Positions 51,862-61,698 of a stretch of DNA of 64,000 bases are shown in pieces. Made by a program: the position numbers and the translations under genes. The notes under the pieces are model-generated. The model did no database searches. It was given only the letters and a program-made list of their open reading frames with translations, and was not told the DNA's origin. Position 1 is the first letter of the stretch, and every line of letters starts with the position of its first letter. The stretch spans positions 1 through 64,000 of the forward strand of contig JACKAN010000015.1 of the NCBI GenBank assembly GCA_020635055.1. The letters are read 5' to 3'. This DNA is from Pseudobdellovibrionaceae bacterium (GTDB taxonomy: Bacteria; Bdellovibrionota; Bdellovibrionia; Bdellovibrionales; UBA1609).

Positions 51862-52280
51862 AAGTAAAACAGACTTCAAAAATATTTTTAATTAATCTAA
51901 TTTTAGTATTTTCTTTTGCAAGCTCACAAGAGTCCTTTGCCCAGAGTATATCTAAACACATTGAAAAACTACAGGCTTACATTGTATCGAATTCTAAAAA
52001 TCCAGAATTGGATAATGGATACGAACTTGTTAAAAATGCAGTACATTCTGCCATAACTTCTAACATAAATGACGAGCAGTTAAAGAGTCTATACGAAGTA
52101 GTATATATCTTATTAGAAGCCGATCCCTCCCATTATGCAGCGGAAGTGGTTTACCCCTTGTACCAACAAAAAAACTCACAGAGTTTAAAAGCCATAAATA
52201 CTTTAACTGATAAAAAACAAGAATTAATCAAAGCCTCAATGAGAAACTTTATTCGCGAATTAAAAGAGGGCAATGGCTAG
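51858..52280 (+). CDS. Small exported protein of unknown function
   Basis: This is a 140-residue protein with a signal peptide (ends near ESFAQ, residue 29) and an otherwise helical sequence rich in Lys, Asn and Ser. No family was recognised. It begins with GTG overlapping the stop of the SH3/peptidase gene (GTGA), so the two are coupled. It may be a partner or inhibitor of that peptidase, which is inference from position only. Confidence 0.6.
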   Translation: MKVKQTSKIFLINLILVFSFASSQESFAQSISKHIEKLQAYIVSNSKNPELDNGYELVKNAVHSAITSNINDEQLKSLYEVVYILLEADPSHYAAEVVYPLYQQKNSQSLKAINTLTDKKQELIKASMRNFIRELKEGNG

Positions 52281-52343
52281 AGCCTGCTCATTGTTGCAGC
52301 GCTCAGTCATGGCATATCAATAAACTTTTGTTAAAATTCAGTC

Positions 52344-53810
52344 ATGACAAATTCTACCTTGAATAATTCTACGATAAGACCAGCGAGCCAACTTATCCCT
52401 CTTAAAAAGGGCAGTCACATACATCTTATGGGCATTTGTGGAACAGCCATGGGCAGTTTAGCCGGACTACTTAAGGATCAAGGTTTTAAAGTGACGGGGA
52501 GTGATCAAAATATTTATCCACCCATGTCAACACAATTAAATGAATTGGGCATTGAAATATTTCAAGGATATAAAGCAAAAAACTTAGAGCCTCGTCCTGA
52601 TTTAGTGATCGTTGGCAATGTGATCTCAGCACATTTTGAAGAAGCACAAGCCCTTTTGGATTCGGACATTCCCTATACCTCTTTACCCGCGGCTCTTGGC
52701 GAGTGGGCCATTGGCCATCGCTGCAGTTTGGTGGTGGCTGGTACCCATGGCAAGACGACTACAACATCTATGTTAGCCTGGACGGCCGAAGAGTGTGGAA
52801 AAAAACCAGGGTTTTTGATTGGGGGAGTGCCATTAAATTTTCCGAGATCCTTCCGCAATCCCCCTTCTGAAAATAACAGCAGTGAATATTTTGTTATTGA
52901 AGGTGACGAGTACGACACGGCATTTTTTGATAAAGTGCCCAAGTTTATTCACTACCGTCCTAAATTCGTTATTTTAACAAGTATCGAATTTGATCATGCA
53001 GACATTTATAATAATTTGGACGAAATACTTTCTGCTTTTAAAGAGCTTTTGTCCTTGATTCCAGAAGATGGATGTTTGGTATACAATGCTGAAGATAAAA
53101 ATATTAAAAAAATTCTCAGTCATTGCAAGGCAAAAACAGTGAGCTATGGATTGAACCAAGGGGACTACCAGGTCAAAAATAGAGAAAACATAGTGGGTCG
53201 CAATCAATTTTCAGTTTTACATAAAAACAGGCGAATTGCAGATATAGCTTTAAAGCATTTTGGCTCCCACAATACAATGAATGCTCTGGCCACCTTTGCC
53301 CTTGCTCACCAATTGAACTGGCCAAGCCACAAAATTATGCAAGCCTTAGCCAATTTTAAAGGTGTTAAAAGAAGGCAAGAAATAATTGGCGAAGTTCATG
53401 GAATCACTATGGTGGAAGATTTTGCTCATCATCCAACAGCCGTTGAGTTAACAATCTCTTGTATGAGAGAACAATTTCCTGGTCGGAGAGTGATAGCCAT
53501 TTATGAGCCCCGATCCGCCACTTCCCGCAGAAACATATTTGAAGACCAATACATAGAAGCATTTAAACATGCGGATGTGATATTCTTACCCCAAGCTTTT
53601 GATCAAGGGAAAATACCTGAAGCGGAAAGGTTTTCTTCGGAAAGAGTCATTGATAAATTAAAATCACAAAATAAAGAAGCTTTCTTTTGCAAAGACAGTG
53701 ATGATATTCTTACTCACTTAAAATCTGTTAAGAAAACAGGAGATGTTATCTTAATTATGAGTAATGGTGGATTTAATGGAATTTACACCAAAATTTTATC
53801 ACTGCTGTAA
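52344..53810 (+). CDS. mpl: UDP-N-acetylmuramate:tripeptide ligase (Mpl)
   Basis: Mpl joins recycled L-Ala-gamma-D-Glu-meso-DAP to UDP-MurNAc, salvaging peptidoglycan fragments. The 488-residue protein has the Mur-ligase domains: KGSHIHLMGICGTAMGSLAGLL at the N-terminus, ATP-binding VVAGTHGKTTTTSML, FVIEGDEYDTAFFD with the catalytic metal site, HHPTAVELTISCMR in the C-terminal domain. This combination, and the lack of a separate substrate-specificity loop of MurC, indicates Mpl. The end overlaps the following barrel gene. Peptidoglycan recycling fits a cell-wall-degrading lifestyle. Confidence 0.93.
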   Translation: MTNSTLNNSTIRPASQLIPLKKGSHIHLMGICGTAMGSLAGLLKDQGFKVTGSDQNIYPPMSTQLNELGIEIFQGYKAKNLEPRPDLVIVGNVISAHFEEAQALLDSDIPYTSLPAALGEWAIGHRCSLVVAGTHGKTTTTSMLAWTAEECGKKPGFLIGGVPLNFPRSFRNPPSENNSSEYFVIEGDEYDTAFFDKVPKFIHYRPKFVILTSIEFDHADIYNNLDEILSAFKELLSLIPEDGCLVYNAEDKNIKKILSHCKAKTVSYGLNQGDYQVKNRENIVGRNQFSVLHKNRRIADIALKHFGSHNTMNALATFALAHQLNWPSHKIMQALANFKGVKRRQEIIGEVHGITMVEDFAHHPTAVELTISCMREQFPGRRVIAIYEPRSATSRRNIFEDQYIEAFKHADVIFLPQAFDQGKIPEAERFSSERVIDKLKSQNKEAFFCKDSDDILTHLKSVKKTGDVILIMSNGGFNGIYTKILSLL

Positions 53811-54999
53811 AGTTAGTAGCCTAATAAAATATTTAGCCTTAGGTTTTTTTATTATTGTTGCTCCTGATATGGGACTGGCCTATGAGGTTTACCCAGAGTA
53901 TAGGAATTTGCAAAGCGCTGAAGTTAAAGAGCTACAGTCCTCGAATAAAATAGATTCCGAATATCAGTCCGATATGCTGACTTATCAGAAACCATTTTCT
54001 TGGGAAGCTTATTGGCTTAAAAGTCCTAAGGCCTTTGATTTATCTTTAGGCAGTGTGAGTAGTCGTCGTTTTGCCACAGAAAACAGATTAAAAGTCCAAG
54101 CAGCATTAAACGACAAGTTGGATTTCAATTTTGTTTATTTTGATCAAAGTCATTTAGAGGAGCAATTTAATACTCCCATTATAGAGTTGACTTATTGGCT
54201 CAAACAAAATTGGGGCTTAGCCATTTATGGCAATAGTAGCACATACAAAAGCGAAGATGATGTGGGTGCAGCCTTTGTTTATAAACCTGAAAAAAATGAA
54301 GTTTATCGCTTGTTTTATACTGCTGCCGATTTTTCAAGAAATGAACGCAATGAAGGCTCCGACAAATTTGATCCTTCACCAATAAGTTTTGGCGGCGTGT
54401 TTCGCCGCTGGAATGAAGAGGGATCTGAGTATTTTGAACTAGCCCTGCGCGCGGATAAAGAGAGCCATTGGCTTTTTCCCGATCAAAATTTTGAACACTT
54501 TTATAACAAAAGGTATTTGGGTCTGAAAGGAAGAAAACACTTGAGTGGCGCTCATTATCTCAATTACCAAATGACATTATTAAAACGGCACGAAGTTATT
54601 GGTGAAAGTGTTGAGTTTTTAGAAGGGGAATATCAAGTTCAACACGAAGGTTTTTATGCTTTAGGAGGAGAATGGTTGTTTGGTTTTCAATATGTGGATA
54701 GAATTTGGCGTCAAAGTCCAGGAGAGGTGCGCCATAAAAACCTATTGCCGCATATTTGGTGGAAACTCGATAATTTGGCCCTTGGCTTTGAAACGACTTT
54801 TTACAGTGCCAGTGGTCCCGCTATAGTGCGCTCCTCTTTAGATGATAAGAATTCGAAAGTAGAGATGCGCGGAAATATAAGTTACACACTCCACTTTCAT
54901 AATGCCCTTCTAAGGGGCTTATTTACTTTTGATTTAGATCGCTTGGGGACTCAGGAAACTTGGGAGGGCGGAGGAGTTCAGTTTATTAGCGAACTATAA
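53776..54999 (+). CDS. Outer-membrane beta-barrel protein
   Basis: This is a 407-residue exported protein. The start overlaps the end of mpl. A signal peptide (about residues 10-35) precedes an alternating-strand sequence (FDLSLGSVSSRRFATENRLKVQAALNDKLDFNFVYFDQ; NWGLAIYGNSSTYKSEDDVGAAF) with a terminal aromatic-hydrophobic strand. It is probably an outer-membrane porin or lipid-handling barrel. ATG 53764 is also in frame. I prefer 53776 because GGTGG is better spaced. No specific family was recognised. It may be co-expressed with mpl. Confidence 0.7.
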   Translation: MEFTPKFYHCCKVSSLIKYLALGFFIIVAPDMGLAYEVYPEYRNLQSAEVKELQSSNKIDSEYQSDMLTYQKPFSWEAYWLKSPKAFDLSLGSVSSRRFATENRLKVQAALNDKLDFNFVYFDQSHLEEQFNTPIIELTYWLKQNWGLAIYGNSSTYKSEDDVGAAFVYKPEKNEVYRLFYTAADFSRNERNEGSDKFDPSPISFGGVFRRWNEEGSEYFELALRADKESHWLFPDQNFEHFYNKRYLGLKGRKHLSGAHYLNYQMTLLKRHEVIGESVEFLEGEYQVQHEGFYALGGEWLFGFQYVDRIWRQSPGEVRHKNLLPHIWWKLDNLALGFETTFYSASGPAIVRSSLDDKNSKVEMRGNISYTLHFHNALLRGLFTFDLDRLGTQETWEGGGVQFISEL

Positions 55000-55141
55000 C
55001 AATAATATTTTTAGCTAATAAAAATAGATTCAATTTGGCACCGACTCCCATTAGTATTTCTAATTTACATTCCTTAATCCAAATAATTTTAAATAATTTA
55101 AAAATACATTTATAAAAGTATTCACACAGGGGAGAAATCAA

Positions 55142-55693
55142 ATGAAAATTTTAATTGCTATCATCTTAGTTCAAATCGCAGTCTTAAAAGCTCAAGCCAT
55201 TTTACAGCCGGATTGGGATCGTCCCTTAGCTAAAGCCGAGCAAGTTGAGGTACTGGAAGCCAGCGGTTGGTTGTCTAATGTAGAAAGAGTGGATCTAACT
55301 TTAACTCGAAATGATAACACTAAAGTCCTTAAACTCTTGTTAAAAATGGAAGGTCAAACTATTGCCTTTGCTATTCAGTCTGAAGGTAAAGACAACTGCA
55401 ATACAGATGTACATACAGCAAGCCAATATGAAGGATCATTTGAAAATGAATTAGTAGTTAAATTTGAAGATCATGCAAATCGCTTTTGTAAAGATCTTAA
55501 AGAATTTGAATGGGATGTGACTTTAACTGTTGTAGACCAGGAAGCAGGAAAAATTCTTGGAAGATTGGTTTTGGGTGCTAATCCAAGGTCAGTATTCACA
55601 ATTCAAAGTCTTAATCCCAATACTGAAAAAGAAAAAAAATATGTAGTTAATGACATAGACAGTGATTTAACTATTTATAGAATTTATAAATAA
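55142..55693 (+). CDS. Small exported protein of unknown function
   Basis: This is a 183-residue protein with a signal peptide (MKILIAIILVQIAVLKAQA) and a good ribosome-binding site GGGGAG 8 nt upstream. The mature part is beta-rich (VERVDLTLTRNDNTKVLKLLLKMEG; NELVVKFEDHANRFC), with one possible Cys pair (NCNTD and RFCKD). No family was recognised. Two terminators follow, so it is monocistronic. Confidence 0.65.
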   Translation: MKILIAIILVQIAVLKAQAILQPDWDRPLAKAEQVEVLEASGWLSNVERVDLTLTRNDNTKVLKLLLKMEGQTIAFAIQSEGKDNCNTDVHTASQYEGSFENELVVKFEDHANRFCKDLKEFEWDVTLTVVDQEAGKILGRLVLGANPRSVFTIQSLNPNTEKEKKYVVNDIDSDLTIYRIYK

Positions 55694-55713
55694 ATAAGCC
55701 CCCCCAACAATTT

Positions 55714-55743
55714 CCCGAAGATCAAAGCTTTGGGATTTTTTTT
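55714..55743 (+). terminator. Intrinsic terminator with T-run
   Basis: CCCGAAG (55714-55720) pairs with CTTTGGG (55728-55734) around a 7-nt loop and is followed by nine or so T residues. It ends the small exported-protein transcript. Confidence 0.8.
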
Positions 55744-55744
55744 T

Positions 55745-55780
55745 AAACTGCCGATGCTTAAAACATCGGCAGTTTTATTT
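55745..55780 (+). terminator. Second, stronger intrinsic terminator
   Basis: A 12-bp perfect stem (AAACTGCCGATG at 55745-55756 and its complement at 55764-55775) with a 7-nt loop is followed by TTTTATTT. It lies in tandem with the previous terminator, insulating the divergent-looking upstream and the LysR gene downstream. Confidence 0.85.
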
Positions 55781-55936
55781 ATTCTGACCTTTTATTAAGC
55801 ATATCATATATATAAGAATGTATTTTTGAAAATAATCTAAATTTAAAAGCTAAAGAATCGTGTAAAAATCGGGAAAACCAACTATTTTTAACAACTTATT
55901 CTTACTCTTTAAATCTTATACTTTAAGCTTATCAGG

Positions 55937-56845
55937 ATGCTATTAAAAAATATCAATTTAAATTACTTAAGGGTTTTCGAGTGTGTTTATCGCAGACTTT
56001 GCATGACTTCTGCGGCCAAAGAACTTCACTTGACCCAAAGTGGAGTTTCACAACATATCAGGGCCTTAGAGGAATGTATTGATGCTCCTTTGTTTGATCG
56101 ACTTCATCGAAAATTAATGCCAACCAAAGAAGCCCAAAAGCTGTATTTCCAAACTCGTTTAGCCTTAAAGCATATTGAGGAAGCACTGGGAGAAATTTCA
56201 CAAACTCAAGTGACATTATCTGGAGAAGTGAACATAGGAACGCCCATTGAATTTGGTATACATAAAATTATCCCTGCACTAGCAGACCTGGGTAAGAAAT
56301 ACCCCGATTTAAAATTTAATATAGCCTTGGACTTTGCATCAAAAATTCAAAGTCAACTCCTTGCGGGGAACTTGGATTTTGCCTTTGTGGATGAGTTTGT
56401 TTCCGACAGAAATATTGAAACTCAAAAAGTGGCCGAGGAGACCTTGATCTTGTGTGCGACTCAAGATTATCTAAAAAAGTTTGGCCCGCCGAAAAATAGA
56501 AAATCTTATTTTGAAGAGTTACAATATATTGCCTATCAAAAAGATGAACCTGTATTAAGGCGTTGGTTTTTGCACCACACAAAAAGAAAAAATTTAACTC
56601 TGAATGTTCGAGCTACGGTTATGGATGTACAAGCCATTGCCAGTTTTATTTTACAGGGCTTGGGGGCAGGAATTCTTCCTGGACACTTTTTAGAAAGCTT
56701 GAAAAGTCAAAATGTGAATTTGTACAATTTCCCGGGTTCAGGTACGCCATTAAAAAATAAAATTAGTTTGGCATTTTTAAAAGGTCGTCAACAAAGCCAT
56801 TTGGTAAAATTGGTTATTGGTGATCTAAAAGAAATAATTAAATAA
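55937..56845 (+). CDS. LysR-type transcriptional regulator
   Basis: This is a 302-residue LysR regulator. The winged-helix N-terminus NLNYLRVFECVYRRLCMTSAAKELHLTQSGVSQHIRALEE is diagnostic, followed by the dimerising linker helix and a periplasmic-binding-protein-like effector domain (VNIGTPIEFGIHKIIPALADL...). The effector is unknown. It lies directly upstream of the spermidine-synthase-like gene (19-bp gap) on the same strand, so it may regulate that gene or share its transcript. Confidence 0.92.
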   Translation: MLLKNINLNYLRVFECVYRRLCMTSAAKELHLTQSGVSQHIRALEECIDAPLFDRLHRKLMPTKEAQKLYFQTRLALKHIEEALGEISQTQVTLSGEVNIGTPIEFGIHKIIPALADLGKKYPDLKFNIALDFASKIQSQLLAGNLDFAFVDEFVSDRNIETQKVAEETLILCATQDYLKKFGPPKNRKSYFEELQYIAYQKDEPVLRRWFLHHTKRKNLTLNVRATVMDVQAIASFILQGLGAGILPGHFLESLKSQNVNLYNFPGSGTPLKNKISLAFLKGRQQSHLVKLVIGDLKEIIK

Positions 56846-56864
56846 GTTCCACAGGAGTGCCTCT

Positions 56865-58943
56865 TTGCTTATACTTTTTTCCTTTGCGATCTTAATTAGT
56901 TCAAGTTTACTTTTTTTAGTACAGCCGATGGCTGGAAAGATTTTGCTACCCATTTTTGGTGGTTCACATACTCTTTGGATAACCTGTTTGCTCTTTTTTC
57001 AAACTGTACTTTTGTTGGGTTATGGGGCTAGTCATTTTATTGTAAAAAAATTGAGTTGGAACCTACAGCGAATGGCAGTGTCAATATTGTTAATTCTTTC
57101 TTTGGTTCAACTTTTCTTTTGGCAAAATAATATGGCCTGGGATTTGCCCTTTCAAGTGGATTTGCCACAGGTTAAAATATTAATTCTTCTCTCACTAACA
57201 GTGGGCCTGTCCTACTTTAGTCTTTCCCTTCTTTCTCCTACATTACAGTTTTGGTTGGGTGGGAAGAATCCTTATGTGCTTTACGTATTTAGTAATGTAG
57301 GCAGCCTATTGGCCCTTTTATCTTACCCCTTTGTAATGGAATATTTTTTTACCACGGGTCAGCAAGTGGGAATTTATATATTAGGATTTTTATTTTTATC
57401 AACTTTTGTCTTCACAATATTTTACAATAAAAAATTGCAGGTTCCAGAGCTAGAAATACAGAGTCTGCCAATAGCTAGAGGTCAAAAGCTGCGTTGGCTA
57501 TGGCTTTCTTTATCTTCCACAGCCATGATGATGTCGGTCACAAATTATTTATCTTCAGTGCTATTGCCCCTACCTTTACTTTGGATTTTACCCCTTTCCA
57601 TATATTTATTGAGTTTCGCTTTGGCATTTACTCCTTGGGATATAATAAAGCTAAAGTATCTTCAGGTTCTTTCTTTTCTTTTTATTTTAATATTGGCCAT
57701 ATTTATACTTGGCAATGTTGTGCAACCCTTGAGCCTTGTGCTTGTTGTTCATTTTTTGGGTTTATTTATTTTGTGTTTTCTTTGCCATAGAAGCCTTTAC
57801 TTAGATCGACCTTCGGTAGGTCATTTGACTCAATTTTATTTGTGGATAGCTGTGGGGGGAGTCCTTGCTGGCTTTTTAATATCTTTCGTAGCTCCTATAG
57901 CATTTAATAGTATCGCGGAATATCCTTATTCTCTGGTGTTTGTTGCTGTGACTTTTTTAAATGATTTAACACTCAAAGATATCAAAAGAATCCAGTATTT
58001 TGGATGGGTCGTCTTACTGCCCATATTGTTCTATTTTTTACCATTTAAAGCAGAATCCATGGTTGTCTATTTTTGTTTGCTTTTTTTATTAAGAAAGACT
58101 CCATTGGTTTTTCTTCTCGCATTCTGCTCGGGACTTTGGGTTTGGAGTGGAGTTATGGATAGAGAAAATCAAGTGCATTTCAAAAGCAGAAGTTTTTATG
58201 GTGCATTTCAGGTTTTACAAAAAAAAGATCCCCAAAGACATGTATTCGTACATGGTCAAACTTTGCATGGTATAGAAAGAATAGGAGAGAGCCCACAAGC
58301 CCTGGGTTATTATCACCAACGCAGTCCACTAGCGGAAGTATTTAATAATTTTAGTTCTAATTTTCACGAAGTGGCAGTCATTGGTTTAGGTATAGGCTCC
58401 ATGGCATGTTATTCACGACCAGAACAGAATTGGAATTTTATAGAGATTGATAGTGAGATAGTAAAATTAGCCACCCAAAGTGACTTGTTTACAACTTACA
58501 ATAAATGCTTTCAGGGACAAGGGAGTGTAGTTGTTGGCGACGGCAGAAAACAGTTAGAAAAGGAAGGCGCAAATAAATACGATATTATAATTGTTGATGC
58601 ATTTAATTCCGATGCTATACCCTTTCATCTATTAACGAAAGAAGCTTTAAGCTTATATGAGAGTCGATTGAAGTTAGATGGGCTTATTTTATTTCACGTA
58701 TCCAATCGTTTTTTAGATTTATCTAATGTTTTAGGAAATCTTGCGAAAACACAAAATAAAGTGGCACTTTACCGCGATGTACAAGGTGATGAGAGCACCG
58801 ATTTTTTTGCTAGCGAATGGGTCTTGTTAATTTCACCTAAAGATGAGCGACGCCAAGTTCTCAATCAGTGGTTTATGATTGAAGCTAATGAGTATCCCAT
58901 TTGGACAGATCAATACTCTAGTGTATTAAGATATTTTAAATAG
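56865..58943 (+). CDS. Membrane-fused spermidine synthase-like protein
   Basis: This is a 692-residue protein with about a dozen hydrophobic helices in the first 450 residues, beginning ILISSSLLFLVQPMAGKILLPIFGG, the hallmark of the membrane part of this fused family. The C-terminal cytoplasmic domain has a Rossmann-type aminopropyl- or methyltransferase fold: VAVIGLGIGSMACY, FIEIDSEIVKLA, VVVGDGRKQL, IIIVDAFNSDAIPFHLLT. Similar proteins are annotated as spermidine synthase-like but their substrates are uncertain. It starts with TTG at 56865 and has AGGAG upstream. Confidence 0.85.
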   Translation: MLILFSFAILISSSLLFLVQPMAGKILLPIFGGSHTLWITCLLFFQTVLLLGYGASHFIVKKLSWNLQRMAVSILLILSLVQLFFWQNNMAWDLPFQVDLPQVKILILLSLTVGLSYFSLSLLSPTLQFWLGGKNPYVLYVFSNVGSLLALLSYPFVMEYFFTTGQQVGIYILGFLFLSTFVFTIFYNKKLQVPELEIQSLPIARGQKLRWLWLSLSSTAMMMSVTNYLSSVLLPLPLLWILPLSIYLLSFALAFTPWDIIKLKYLQVLSFLFILILAIFILGNVVQPLSLVLVVHFLGLFILCFLCHRSLYLDRPSVGHLTQFYLWIAVGGVLAGFLISFVAPIAFNSIAEYPYSLVFVAVTFLNDLTLKDIKRIQYFGWVVLLPILFYFLPFKAESMVVYFCLLFLLRKTPLVFLLAFCSGLWVWSGVMDRENQVHFKSRSFYGAFQVLQKKDPQRHVFVHGQTLHGIERIGESPQALGYYHQRSPLAEVFNNFSSNFHEVAVIGLGIGSMACYSRPEQNWNFIEIDSEIVKLATQSDLFTTYNKCFQGQGSVVVGDGRKQLEKEGANKYDIIIVDAFNSDAIPFHLLTKEALSLYESRLKLDGLILFHVSNRFLDLSNVLGNLAKTQNKVALYRDVQGDESTDFFASEWVLLISPKDERRQVLNQWFMIEANEYPIWTDQYSSVLRYFK

Positions 58944-59185
58944 ATAATCGCGATTAAAGCGTATCAGTAGGATTATGCTTTGTTTGCCATCCCTCGCACA
59001 CCAATAGAAAGCGAATGTCCAGTAAAAACTATTGCTTAGAAAAAAGGAAGTCCAGTAAGTTCGTGATCAAACCAGCAATTCCGTATGAGTTTGTTTATCG
59101 CAGCAGAGGCCAGCCCTAGGTACCTATAATTTTATCTTTTCTCACAGCTGTGCCGCTCCCGAACTTAAGACTAGAGGCCAGTTTC

Positions 59186-59728
59186 TTAGCCAGTATCCGC
59201 CAATGTCTGCCCTAACTCGCTAGAAAAATCTTCCCAATTAAAACCCACAGCTTGCATACGATTTTTATCGAAATACCTATGAATAGCTTTATAAGCTCTG
59301 CCCCAAGTCACCACTCGTGAAAATGGCCGAGCATCCCAAAACTGTATAGACTTTCCACAACCTCTTTCGGCCCGCAAAATATGACGAGCAATCAACCCTG
59401 TTACCGAACGCAAATAACCGGCCAGCCACCTCCGATGCCCAGTTTTTAAAAGAATATGCAAGTGATTGCCAACATTTTCATATCTATAAAGTCGAATACC
59501 CCAGCGCTTGGCCTGGGATTTTAAGATGCAATCAATGGCCTCACGATTCGCCTTACGCAGAAAACTACGACTGCCTTTAGTGTATTTGGATTTCAGCACC
59601 AAGTGCATGGCGTGTTTGGTCGATATAGGTCTTTTTGTCTTCGGGTTGGAAGCTTTAAGCAAGCTAGCGCCAAAGATCTTTGGACTTCTCATATTAAACA
59701 AGGACATTTGAAATTCTTTTTGCACCAT
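59186..59728 (-). CDS. HUH-type (IS200/REP-associated) transposase-like protein
   Basis: This is a 180-residue protein of the Y1 transposase superfamily. The HLH motif of the HUH nuclease is at 89-91 (NVGNHLHILLK), and a Tyr candidate follows in GYLRSVTG (Tyr105). Such small proteins often act on repeated palindromes (REP-associated tyrosine transposases) rather than move as full insertion sequences. It lies inside the larger inverted-repeat element, on the opposite strand to the DDE pseudogene. It could be a passenger. An alternative start is at 59707. Confidence 0.75.
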   Translation of the reverse strand: MVQKEFQMSLFNMRSPKIFGASLLKASNPKTKRPISTKHAMHLVLKSKYTKGSRSFLRKANREAIDCILKSQAKRWGIRLYRYENVGNHLHILLKTGHRRWLAGYLRSVTGLIARHILRAERGCGKSIQFWDARPFSRVVTWGRAYKAIHRYFDKNRMQAVGFNWEDFSSELGQTLADTG

Positions 59729-59829
59729 GAATCTACGAATATAACTTTTATGGTAGCGATGTCAATACAGAAATGATAAAAATCAGATTTATTTCATAAC
59801 AACTCGCGGAAGTGTTTTCTGGAAGCAAT

Positions 59830-61085
59830 ATTTGTGGCAACTAAAGAGAGGCATCATTTGATCGAACTTCAGGATTGTTCAAAAAGTTTTAAATTGATTT
59901 ATAAAATGTTCCCCTAATGGGTGCAGTGGGTTTATCAGTGCGTGCCAGAGAAACGACGTCGCGCCAGCTGCCATCACCCTCTGGGTGAAGTTGTTTTGTT
60001 GGGGCTTTGTATGTTTTTGTTTCGTTATCGGTCTCTAAGATCTTTTGTTCGGGAGTTCCGAGATAACAGCGTGGCCATTTTGAATCTCAATGAATTTTTT
60101 CCTGATTAAAGCCGTCCCCAGTGAGGATGAGCTTCGTTACGCTTTGAGTAAGATTCCCTCGTCGGCCTTCAATAAAATACTACAAAAAATTCACCAGCGG
60201 CTGGAGCGAAAAAAGCAGGTGCAGTCGTTTAGGCTTCTAGATAAGTACGATCTTATCAGCCTTGATGGCTCGGGCCAACAAGCAGTTACATTAATTAATT
60301 CCTATTCTTAATTGTCTGCAAGTATTTTAAAAGCAAGGTTTCTGTTTCCACAAAAGGGGAATTATTTCTTGTTATTGGTATTACCATTGTCGCTGACCCT
60401 AAGTTTTGAACCTATTGAAAACGACGGCACTAGCCAAGAATATCGAAAAAATGATTGCGAGCTAGCGGCTGCCAAACGACTCTTGAAAAACCTAAACTCT
60501 CTTTACCCACGAAGATCTTTTTGCATGACGGGTGATAACTTATTCGCTACAGCCCCTATCACCAAACAGCTCAAAGAAAATGGCTGGTCATTTATCATCA
60601 CGGCGAAACCAGAAAGAAATAAGGAGCTATTTTCTTGGTATGATTATTTGCATGAGCAGAAAGAAGAATGGCTCTTTAAAGATGCAGTGGGTCTACAACA
60701 CCATTACCAGTGGTCGAATAAACTGCCCATCAAGCAAGATCAAAAAGCCGATGATTTTACTTTTGTCAATTTACTCGAGTACTCTGTCACAGACACCAAC
60801 AGCAATGTTTTGTATTACAACACTTGGATGACTGATATTTATTTACACGAAAACAACGTCAAAGAAGTCGCCGCTGGAGGTCGGGCTAGATTTAAAATAG
60901 AAAATGTCACCTTTAATGAACAAAAAACGAAAGGGTGTTTCATCGAGCACAAATGTGTTTTTTTGGCTGGCACAAATAGCCCACTTATTCTCACAAATGT
61001 TTTACCTCTGGCGATAGGGAAAACGCTTAATCCAGAAGGTCGGCAGTCAACGCCGATTCTGGGAACACCTTGTAACTTTATTTAG
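59830..61085 (+). pseudogene. DDE transposase, frameshifted and fragmented
   Basis: A transposase frame can be followed from about 59858 through a TAA at 59915, then EKRRRASCHHPLGEVVLLG, another frame change near 60107, then PSEDELRYALSKIPSSAFN, a stop near 60309, and finally KNDCELAAAKRLLKNL and FIITAKPERNKELFSWYDYL to 61085. The segments belong to one DDE-type protein, as shown by the DGSG strand and the KNDCE/GDNLFAT regions. At least three frameshifts or stops are present. It lies within the 2.27-kb element and is probably its transposase. Confidence 0.8.
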
Positions 61086-61353
61086 CAGCATAAAAATGCT
61101 CATTTATGATTTGCCAATATTGCAGGTAAAACTCGAACTAAACTCTTCATAATTTGCCACTTAAAAATGTGGCTATTTGAAAGAGCCGATACCCCCTCGT
61201 TGAGTCAAAAAATTCGCAAATTAAAACCTTGCTGGTCCATATTAGGACTGGGTGGATAGGTATGTCTACTTTTCTTGGCAGGGAACATTGCAAAACTATT
61301 GAGCAATTTCAGACTTTCTCATTTTGATTCATACGGAATTGCTGTGATCAAAC

Positions 61354-61490
61354 AGGTCTCCTAAAAGTAAGAGTTAAATGGGCCGATAAATACATGGTAT
61401 ATTTCGATGATGGATTGAAAATTGGTTGGAATCAATTATGCGAATGTCGTATCTGTCACCCTTTCCACGACAAACTTTGTCTGTACATTG
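61354..61490 (+). other. Spacer between the 2.27-kb element and IS66
   Basis: This 137-bp stretch lies between two mobile elements. It contains an open frame without a start (reading KVRVKWADKYMVYFDDGLKIGW to a TAA at 61517-61519) that resembles the end of a truncated protein. I see no complete gene, and no function can be assigned. Confidence 0.4.
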
Positions 61491-61698
61491 GTAGCGTAAA
61501 AAAAATTGTGTCTCCATAAGAATAACTTATAGGACTAAATGGAGAACATATAATATGACACTATCAATGAGTTTAATAAAAGTAGAAATAAGTGTACCAG
61601 AAATTGTAAAGTAAATCATCGAGCTTCCCCACATTTTAAAAATGTCAAAACCTGTTAAATTAAGAATCAAGAATAAACAACACATGGAGGTGTTAAGG

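Larger units (their letters stand above)
59064..61353. mobile_element. 2.27-kb mobile element with perfect 16-bp inverted ends and 9-bp duplications
   Basis: The element spans 59073-61344 and has the 16-bp end CAGCAATTCCGTATGA (59073-59088) with its exact reverse complement at 61329-61344. Both sides are followed by TGATCAAAC (59064-59072 and 61345-61353), a 9-bp direct repeat that looks like a target duplication. Inside are a minus-strand HUH-type transposase and a plus-strand DDE transposase that is broken by frameshifts. The family of the ends is not recognised. Confidence 0.8.

Noticed and set aside
61354..61519. Open frame ending in VSP at 61517 as a gene
   Set aside because: It has no start codon or ribosome-binding site, continues from a mobile-element junction, and matches no family I know. 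It was treated as a remnant.
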